Assembly: GCA_037367405.1 (NCBI GenBank)
Contig: JAZKJV010002323.1
Location: forward strand, 186,001 to 250,000
Direction: 5' to 3'
Source of the DNA: Ottelia alismoides
Taxonomy: Eukaryota > Streptophyta > Magnoliopsida > Alismatales > Hydrocharitaceae
DNA: 64,000 bases
Shown: positions 1-7,916 of the stretch, in pieces
Position numbering within the stretch: position 1 is the first letter of the stretch
Layout: the number at the start of each line of letters is the position of its first letter
Notes under the pieces: generated by a model
Database searches by the model: none
Told to the model about the DNA's origin: nothing
Seen by the model: only the letters and a program-made list of their open reading frames with translations
Program-made: the position numbers and the translations under genes

Positions 1-2
1 GT

Positions 3-3000
3 CTGGTGAACGCTTCTTGCGGCGGGTCCTACTTTGCTAAGGACCACGACCAGGTCTGGGCCATCTATGAGGAGATGGCCGAAAACTACATGGTGATGTC
101 CCAGACTAGGTTGTATACTCAGAAGACCCAGCCACAGCAGCCAGGACCCGTGCAGTACCAGCGGATAGCACGGGTAGATGCAGGTCCATCCAGTTTGTCC
201 GCAGCCGCAGCAGCACAGGCAGAGTCGACAGCTGCGGACATGGGCATCATCAGCGAGAAGTTGGACCGCATGGAGCTGATAGAGAAGAAGCAGTGCCAGA
301 GCATCACTCAGATGGAACAGATGGCACAGGTTCTGAGCGACATGAAGACACAGCTCATGTGTCTCCAGGAGGCACAGACGACTTCTCAGCCCCGTCTTCA
401 GTTGCGAGGCGACTCCGGCAGCAGCAGCAGCTCGTCCCAGCGCTCCAGCACCCCTGTGCAGCCTAGACAGGTTCACCTTGTACAGGCGGAGCCGTACCAG
501 CAGCCGCAGCCCACTTACCAGTCCCCATTATCTCCAGAGATGCAGATGGTGGTTTACCAGCCGGACCAGCCTCTGGCAGTACTCCCGCCAGCCCCCTACG
601 ATGCCGAGCCGTTGATGGATGTCAACGGGATTTGGTATGACCGCCCCCAGCCTGGGATCCGGCGAGACCATCCCGGATTCAGGTGGGGGAGTGGTGGTGC
701 CCAGCCCCAGCAACAGCCGTCAGGACAGGGAGGGCAGTACTCCCAGCAGAGAGATCACCAGCCGCAGCAGCAGCCCCCAGCATATCAGCAGCACCAGCCA
801 TCATCTTTCGGTCCTCGTCCCTATCAGCAGCAGGGACAGTCGTGGAGACGTGAGCAGCAGGCTCACCCAGTTCAGCAGCAGCACCCGTCCTCATACCCCT
901 CTTACCACCAGCAGCAGTACCAGCAGCCTCACCCCCAGAGAGGCTACCCGTCGGGTTCCCACGAGAGCCCTGCTTTGGATGACATCGCCCGCCTCCTCAC
1001 GGACCAGCAGGCCACATTCAGACGGGAGATGGACGAGTTCCGCCAGGAGATGCGGGACTTGGTGAGAGGGAAGGCCGCCATTCCAGCCCAGATTGAGCCG
1101 AATCCGAATAACCTCAAGAGGAAATCTGAGCAGGTAGTACACACTGAGTTTGCCACTCCTAGTGACCCATTTGTTGATACATCTTCGGATCTATTTGATG
1201 CTGATTTTGTCACACTTAGGAGCGGTAGGACCCCAGCAGGCGGCGGCGCCTCATCTGAGCTTCACCACGAGGATACTTCAGAGGTGCCACATGAGGAGGA
1301 GGAGAGCGGTACTGAGGCCGCTCCAGATGATGACGGTGGCACTGAAGCCACCAAGGATGCTGATCCCACCGGCGGTACTGAGGCCGCCGCTTCACCAGAT
1401 CGAGGAGGTGGTACTGACGCCACCAGGATAGCCGATCCAGCCCGCGGTACTGATGCCACGAGACGTCTACCATCAGCAGCAGCAGCAGAGCCAGCCCGTG
1501 GTGGTACTGAGGCCACCGGTGTTTGTACAGAGAGAGGTGTTGTTTTTCCCCACCTTGATGTATCTCAGGACTTTGGTTTGAATAAAGGAAAAGGTTTAGT
1601 TTCTTCTGGTCCCATTGTGGTGCATGATGTATGTGTGGATCCGGTCATCGAACCGTCTAGGCCTTTTCCTAGTCCTTTATCTGCGAAGGACCCTGTGATC
1701 CCCTTCCCTAGAGCACTTCAGATGGGGAAGGGGAAGAAAAAAGAAAATCCAAAAAAGAGAGAGCTTGAGGAGTTCATCCAGAGCATGATCGACCGATTCC
1801 ACATCCAGCTGACCCTCCAGGAGGCTTTGCAGCACATCCCCCTTCTCCAGCGTTCTTTGAGAGACAGGACTACAGTCAGGAGAAGGAGGAGGAACCACAC
1901 TTCAGAGATACATGTGCTGACGAAAGCCACGTGTTTTGCGATCCAGAACCGCCTGTCAGCCAAGAGGCCAGATTCAGGGGCCCCGTATGTCAGATGCCAG
2001 ATTAGTGAGCAGAGGTTCGACCGTACTCTACTAGATAGCGGATCGTCGATCAACCTTCTTCCGACAGCCCTTCTCGACCGCTTCGAGTTGGGCACTCTTC
2101 GACAGAGCAGGACAGTCCTTCAGTTCGCTGATCGATCTGTCAAGAGGCCGAAGGGGTTGTTACGAGACGTTATCGTCACGATTCAGGGCCTGAAATTCCC
2201 CGTGGACTTCGTAGCGTTGGACATGGAGATCCCTGAGTCAGTGGCCGATACCCCCATCATCCTTGGTCGTCCGTTCTTGGCCACAGCCAAGGCGGTGACT
2301 GATCATGATAGCGGGAAGGTGTACTTTCGCGTCGAGGGTGAGAGTATACAAATAGAGACGGTCGAGGACTACAGAGCTAGAGAGAGAGCCCGCTCAGATG
2401 CGAGTATAGATTCAGAGCAGCTGACAGACGCAGAGTCAGACATCCACCAGGACTGTGATTTTGTGATCACAGACGATGATGCATCTTGGGCAGATCCTGC
2501 AGCACAGACCATCCTCTCATATTCAGAGACAGCTGATGCCGAGATGATAGCAGAGGAGAGTCTGGATAGCACAGCCCTGGTTCAGGATACCATAGAGGCA
2601 GCAGAGCCGGTCCTTGATCGCGACACGATGTTCAGTGATGGTGGTGCTGAGGCCACCTTGCTCTACGGTGGTACTGATGCCACCGCGGTTGATACAGATC
2701 CCTCGGATTCAGAGTCTGACTGGGCCGATTGCGATGATCAGATGCCAGACCTGATTCCACCTGAGCCTACAGATGAGGAGGAGGCAGATGCAGAGCAGAC
2801 CAGAGACAGTGCAGTTGAGCAGCCTTCTCCTGATCCAGTTTGCGAGAGTACGCTTTCACTTTCCCAGGCAGATTTGGCAGACTTAGCAGCTTTCACTCAG
2901 TTTCTTCCGCAGCCAGATTTGCCAGCACCCAGCATTCCAGAGCTGAAGCCGCTCCCTACTTCGCTGAAGTATCGATTCCTTGCGGGCGAGCCAGAGATGT

Positions 3001-4916
3001 ACCCAGTCATCATCTCCGCCGAGTTGACTGGAGAGCAGGAATCCCGTTTGATGGGGGTTCTTGAGAAGAACCGCAAGGCGATCGGATGGAGCGTAGCAGA
3101 TCTCCACGGGATTAGTCCATCAGTGTGCTCCAACCATATCTATCTCGAGGAAGGGGTGAAGCCGTCGCGTGAGTTCCAGCAGCGACTAAACCCCAACCTG
3201 AGAGAGGTTGTGATGAAGGAAATATCAAAATGGTGGGGTGCAGATTTTATTTATCCCATTTCCGACTCCAAGTGGGTCAGCCCCTTGCATGTGGTGCCCA
3301 AGAAGACGGGCATCACGACTGTGATCAGTGAGTCGGGAGAGGAGATCGCTACACGAGTACCCACCTCTTGGAGGGTTTGTGTTGACTACAGGAGACTCAA
3401 CCAGGCCACCAAGAAGGACCATTTCCCCCTGCCTTTTATTGACCAGATCATTGAGAGACTGGCAGGGAAGAGCCATTATTACTTCCTGGATGGGTACTCG
3501 GGCTACAACCAAGTGGCCATCGCTCCTGAGGATCAGGAGAAGACCACCTTTACCTGTCCCTTCGGCACATATGCTTTTCGACGCATGCCATTTGGGATAT
3601 GCAATGCCCCTGCGACTTTTCAGAGATGCATGCTGTCGATCTTCTCGGACATGGTAGGGGAGTGTTTGGAGGTCTTCATGGACGATTTCTCGGTCTACGA
3701 CGACGGATTCGACTCCTGTCTTGACTGCCTAGACCGAGTACTCCAGCGATGTATTGAGTATCATTTGGTTCTATCTTGGGAGAAGAGTCACTTCATGGTG
3801 ACTCAAGGGACGGTGCTTGGCCACATCATCTCCAACAGGGGCATGGAGGTTGATCCGGCCAAGGTTGATGTCATTAGGAAACTCGCACCGCCGTCCAATC
3901 TGAGGCAGCTACGGTCATTCCTGGGGCACGTTGGATTTTATAGGAGATTTATTCAGGATTTCAGCAGGATTGCCCGACCGTTGACTGACCTCTTGACGAA
4001 AGACACCGAGTTCCTTGTCGATGACAAGTGTCTTTCGTCGTTCGCGACTCTCCAGCAGTGTGTCATTGAGGCTCCTATCCTCCAGTCGCCTGATTGGTCT
4101 CTCCCATTCGAGATCATGACGGATGCCTCCGATTTTGCCGTAGGGGTAGTGCTGGGACAGAGGAGGGATGGAGTTCCATTTGCCATACACTATGCTAGCC
4201 GCACATTGGATTCCGCCCAGCGGAATTACACGGTCACAGAGAAGGAGATGCTAGTCGTAGTGTTTGCCCTGGATAAGTTCAGATCGTATATCATTGGATC
4301 TAGAGTGACTTTGTTTACAGATCACACCGCCATCAGGTACCTCATGGCAAAGAAGGATGCCAAGGCCAGACTGACTAGATGGATCCTTCTACTCCAGGAG
4401 TTCGACATTGAGATCAAGGATAAGCCTGGAGTCAAGAATGTGGTGGCGGATCATCTCTCCCGACTAGAGCAGCCTGAGGATTCTGAGCAGATTGACCCTA
4501 TTAGAGATACCTTCCCAGATGAGGCGATCCTTGCTATCGCCTCACTCCCATGGTACGCCGATATTGTGAACTTTCTCGTTGCTGGGAAAGTCCCACAAGA
4601 TTGGCCCAGGCAGAGGCTTGAGACCTTCCTCGCGAAGGCCAAGTCCTACCATTGGGAGGATCCCATCCTTTACCACGAAGGAGGGGACAACGTCTGGCGT
4701 CGGTGTATTCCTCAGGAGGAACACCATAGCGTCCTCACCTACTGCCACAAGCTTGAGGCAGGAGGACATCATTCTGGGAGGAGAACGGCACAGAAAGTGC
4801 TCCAATCCGGCTTGTGGTGGCCTACCCTCTTCAAGGACTCAGATGAGTTCGTGAAGAGGTGTACTGACTGTCAGAGGATGGGCACTTGTGGACAGCGTGA
4901 TATGATGCCGATGTAG
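3..4916 (+). pseudogene. Gag(C-term)-PR-RT-RNaseH-INT(N-term) polyprotein, open to a TAG at 4914-4916
   Basis: The frame is open from the window edge, so the first ATG-like codon at position 6 is not a real start. Residues count from position 6. About 1-120 are the end of gag; 200-330 are a Gln/Pro/Tyr-rich tract; 420-505 a GGT(E/D)AT repeat spacer; the protease has DSGSS near residue 677. An acidic spacer follows at about 800-980. RT has FLDGYSG (Asp near 1162) and FMDD (near 1226); RNaseH has TDAS (near 1373) and TDH; the integrase zinc-binding region ends with CTDC. No CCHC zinc knuckle is seen in gag, which suits Athila. The TAG replaces the CAG (Gln) found in both related copies. Apart from that stop the ORF is intact over 1636 codons, so this copy may be young. 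Confidence 0.93.
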
Positions 4917-5831
4917 CCCATTCACTTCTGTGAGGTTTTTGATGCATGGGGCATCGATTTCATGGGTCCATTCCCTAAGAGTCAGGGATTTGAGTACATT
5001 CTGTTGGCCGTTGATTATGTGAGTCGTTGGGTGGAGGCTATCCCCGCCCGAGCCGCTGATGCGAGGACCGTTTGCAGATTTTTGAGGAAGCACATCATCA
5101 CGCGGTTCGGGGTTCCACGAGTTCTGATTTATGATGGGGGATCTCACTTCATCAACGACCAGGTGAAGGCACTTGCTAGCGAGTTCGGCATAGACCATCG
5201 TGTTGCTACACCTTACCATCCACAGACGAATGGTCTAGCCGAAGTGTCGAATAGGGAGATCAATACTATTCTGCAGAAAGTCGTCCGCCCTGACCGAAAG
5301 GATTGGTCACAGCTTTTGGACTCCGTCTTGTGGGCATATAGGACGTCTTTCAAGACACCTTTGGGCACATCTCCCTTTCGCCTCGTATATGGCAAGCCAT
5401 GCCATTTACCTGTTGAGCTGAGGCACAAGTCACTTTGGGCAGTTACAGATATTTTGATGGATCCAGATGGTATGGGAGACCAGAGGAGGGCAGAGCTAGC
5501 TGCCCCGGAGGAGCTTAGAGATGCAGCTTTCTCAAGCAGCCTACATTATAAGGAGAAAGTCAAGGAGTGGCATGATTCTCATATCAACCACAAGCATTTT
5601 GAGATTGGACAGAGAGTATGGTTGTTTGATGCGAGGCTACGATTATTTCCAGGGAAGCTACAGAGCAAATGGAAGGGACCTTATCTGGTTAGAAAGGTAC
5701 ACGACAACGGTAGCATAGATATATCCGAGTTGTCTTCTGAGAGTACCTTTCGAGTGAACGGCCAGCGGCTCAAGCCATTTCTAGATCATGAGCCGCGGGT
5801 CGTTGATCTTGCCCCTATTCATTTTGCGTGA
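4917..5831 (+). pseudogene. Integrase catalytic core and C-terminal part, continuing after the in-frame TAG
   Basis: This is in the same reading frame as the upstream polyprotein and is separated from it only by the TAG at 4914-4916. It carries the integrase DDE triad: Asp in GIDFMG (4956-4958), Asp in YDGGSHF (5133-5135) and Glu in NGLAE (5241-5243), with exactly 35 residues between the second Asp and the Glu. A GPY-type module ([10 protein letters not shown]) near 5680 ends the protein. No chromodomain follows, as expected for Athila. Integrase inserts the cDNA ends into host DNA. Without readthrough the integrase would be cut between its zinc-binding and catalytic domains. The other copies have SDGG where this one has YDGG; the catalytic Asp is kept. 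Confidence 0.92.
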
Positions 5832-5962
5832 GATGTGGTCTTTGACTCACATCTAATGCATCTCACGCCTGAGTTTCACTGATCTTCCGCCTTGTATAGA
5901 TCCAGATGTCCATATCACCACATTCTTTAGTCCCACATCCCTTCCTTCATCTTGTGATTATG

Positions 5963-6000
5963 CTATACTTAGGGTGCACTTTACCCTAACTATAGGAGGG
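5963..6000 (+). repeat. Hairpin A: 13-bp stem followed by GAGGG
   Basis: CTATACTTAGGGT (5963-5975) pairs with ACCCTAACTATAG (5983-5995) with one mismatch around a 7-nt loop. It is the first of a series of similar modules. Confidence 0.8.
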
Positions 6001-6053
6001 ATGTGAGGCCTTTTGGGTATTTCTTTTGTTTCTGTTTACCCCTGCTTTTGTTG

Positions 6054-6092
6054 CCTATACTTAGGGATATTTCACCCTAAGTATAGGGGGGG
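6054..6092 (+). repeat. Hairpin B: perfect 13-bp stem plus G7 run
   Basis: CCTATACTTAGGG (6054-6066) is perfectly complementary to CCCTAAGTATAGG (6075-6087), with an 8-nt loop. Seven G residues occupy 6086-6092. The module is conserved in both internal regions of the composite element. Confidence 0.85.
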
Positions 6093-6140
6093 TAGACCCT
6101 GTACATTCTGCACTCAGGTTTTCCCTTAGTATACAGCCTG

Positions 6141-6177
6141 CTATACTTAGGATTACTTGATCCTAAGTATAGGGGGG
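6141..6177 (+). repeat. Hairpin C: perfect 12-bp stem plus G6 run
   Basis: CTATACTTAGGA (6141-6152) pairs perfectly with TCCTAAGTATAG (6161-6172) around an 8-nt loop. A run of six G follows at 6172-6177. Confidence 0.85.
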
Positions 6178-6295
6178 AAACCTGGGTCCCTCTTGACTTT
6201 TCATTTCCTTTTTGTATAGCCTTTCTTTTCACTTCCCTATACCTAACACGAGTTATGTCTTCTTCATCGCTCTTGACTCTGAGGACATCGTTCGA

Positions 6296-6311
6296 GCTAA
6301 GTATAGGGGGG
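6296..6311 (+). repeat. Module D: PPT-like GCTAAGTATAGGGGGG
   Basis: The sequence is nearly identical to the polypurine tract at the 3' LTR (7901-7916). Its possible pairing partner, CTATACCTAAC, lies about 55 nt upstream, giving a longer loop. Confidence 0.7.
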
Positions 6312-6995
6312 TGTGTATATATTTCATATATACTTTAGCCATAACTCGTACTTTGTGTGAGTGTGTTAATAAATAAAATGGCTAAAAACCACAAAAATTA
6401 AAAAATTTTCAGGTACATAATCTTCTTTTATTTGCACATACATAGCTAGTGTACAAATTATTTTTGTAAAAATGATTTCAAAAACTTTTGTGTAAAGCTT
6501 GTGTAAATATTTTTGTATCAAAATTATGTATATAGTACAAAATTTTTCCAAAATGTTTTGAAAATCAAAAGTTTGAAAAAATCTTGTGTAAATGTGTGTA
6601 AATATCTTTTTGCAAAACTTGCACTTCATGCATCATCCATCCATGATTTCAAAACATTTTTCAAAAATTTTGCATGATTGTAAAACTTTGTGTAAATAAG
6701 CATCTTTTTGTACATATGTATATAGTTTTTCTTGGATGATAGTTGACATTTAAACTAGCCTGGAATCAAATTGAGAAATGGAGCTTGATTAAGATCTTAA
6801 TCCACCTAACTTCTAAGAGGAACCTTATAGGACTTAGGTTTAAGGCTTTTCAGGTCCATGGTGACTTAATTCTTTAAGTCCACTAGGCTATGATCACATG
6901 TCATCTCAATGAGCCTAAGTAGAACACTTAACAACAACACATGACTCATATAGATTATGGCTTTACTTGGACACCAGCACTATGCACCGAGCTCT

Positions 6996-7406
6996 CTACG
7001 GATGAGGTGGTGAGGAGGCAGTCTTCCTTGACTTGGGGTAGCATATGAGGGTAGTACTTCTAGGCGGAACCTCTCTTCTTCTTATAGTGAAGGAAGTGCG
7101 TCTCAACTTGGTCTGGTTGCCATGAGGTCTAACGACGGGAGTCGTGGGTTGCAATAAAGCTTCAAAAGAGGGATAGTCTACTGGCTCAAGAGGAAAAACT
7201 CCTTGTATATAGGCTGCACATGTATATGTTGTATAGATGCACTTGAAAAAAAAATGTGCAAAAAGAAAAGAACTCCAAAAAAGTGGTGGGTCTGATAGAA
7301 AATGATAATCCCACTGGAGTATGTATATAGAGTGCAATAAGCAAAGCTTGGTTTCATGATCCACCTGTTGTAGCTTGCAGCAGGGAGACTTGGCTACACT
7401 GGTCAA
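6996..7406 (-). CDS. Antisense ORF of unknown function; last 68 codons conserved in three copies
   Basis: The ORF lies on the strand opposite to gag-pol. Its C-terminal 68 codons plus stop (6996-7202) are open and nearly identical at 40172-40378 and 50481-50687, with the same stop codon. The conserved part is basic and contains RRRE, next to Arg/Lys-rich stretches. Against internal region 1, three of four base differences I counted are synonymous. Against coding: the conserved part has no Met, and both other copies have a stop just upstream because of an indel, so it would need splicing or it is only conserved DNA. Some Tat-lineage elements are known to carry antisense ORFs; I recognise no family here. 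Confidence 0.35.
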   Translation of the reverse strand: MTSVAKSPCCKLQQVDHETKLCLLHSIYILQWDYHFLSDPPLFWSSFLFAHFFFKCIYTTYTCAAYIQGVFPLEPVDYPSFEALLQPTTPVVRPHGNQTKLRRTSFTIRRREVPPRSTTLICYPKSRKTASSPPHP

Positions 7407-7420
7407 GCTCCCAAGGGTAC

Positions 7421-7642
7421 TTGGCTACACTGGCCTTGACCCATTCTCTTCTTCCCCCTCTTCTTGAGCCGGTTGTACTTGAACTTAGAAGGGAATACCC
7501 CGCTCCTCGAGGAAAGAGTGGCCAGATTGAGGTCATAGAGTTACCTTGTGGGGAGGGTTGTCAAGTTGCCATTTCTGAGGTGGAGAGCTTAGACTTCACA
7601 TTCACAGGACGAGAAAAGATTCATGGTCTTCAGGGTTTGTGA
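7421..7642 (+). CDS. Small sense ORF of unknown function upstream of the 3' LTR
   Basis: This 73-codon sense frame has counterparts at 39693-39971 (minus) and 50104-50262 (minus), all in the element's sense orientation. About 50 residues align, including the SLLPPLLEP and LRREYPAP blocks. The other two copies begin with ATG; here that codon is TTG, and the internal region 2 copy is frameshifted by one extra G. It may be a remnant of an env-like or accessory ORF, or simply non-coding DNA kept by recent common ancestry. I do not recognise a family. Confidence 0.3.
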   Translation: MATLALTHSLLPPLLEPVVLELRREYPAPRGKSGQIEVIELPCGEGCQVAISEVESLDFTFTGREKIHGLQGL

Positions 7643-7900
7643 TTGATGACTTGTTCTGAACTGGAGCATTGAGGAGTCTTGGTTATAGATTAGTGGAACT
7701 TGGAGGCTGTTGAGTTTTAAGTTTAAGTCTGAATAAGGTTCCGACACATTAATAATCCAAAGATCTGATCGAGCTCCATACCCCAATTTAATGAAGGCAA
7801 GTTTAATAATCAACCTTGATCCATGTGCAACCTCTTTTTCTTTTTCTTTCCTTCTTTTTCACTTCTTTTTCAAATAAGTGTTTGCTAAGGGACTAGCAAA

Positions 7901-7916
7901 GTTAAGTATAGGGGGG
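7901..7916 (+). promoter_or_regulatory. Polypurine tract (plus-strand primer site) of element A
   Basis: GTTAAGTATAGGGGGG lies immediately before the TG of the 3' LTR, where the RNaseH-resistant primer for plus-strand DNA synthesis is expected. The same motif in opposite orientation borders the LTRs of the composite at 39459 and 49767. Confidence 0.85.

Larger units (their letters stand above)
5832..6995 (+). other. Element A 3' internal region, hairpin/oligo-G array, no env-like gene
   Basis: No protein-coding signal is seen between the integrase stop and the antisense ORF. The first half carries repeated CTATACTTAGG ... CCTAAGTATAGGGGGG modules (listed separately). The second half is AT-rich, with many short TGTGTAAATAT-type repeats. 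The Athila env-like ORF, often placed here, is not visible. Confidence 0.75.

Noticed and set aside
619..1516. Alternative-frame ORFs over the gag end and spacer
   Set aside because: These are shadows of the repetitive, GC-rich gag-pol frame.
5963..6311. CRISPR-like spaced repeats
   Set aside because: The repeats are hairpin modules of a retrotransposon with irregular spacing in a plant genome.
5832..7916. Search for an env-like ORF
   Set aside because: No long sense frame with signal peptide or transmembrane segment was found in any of the three copies.
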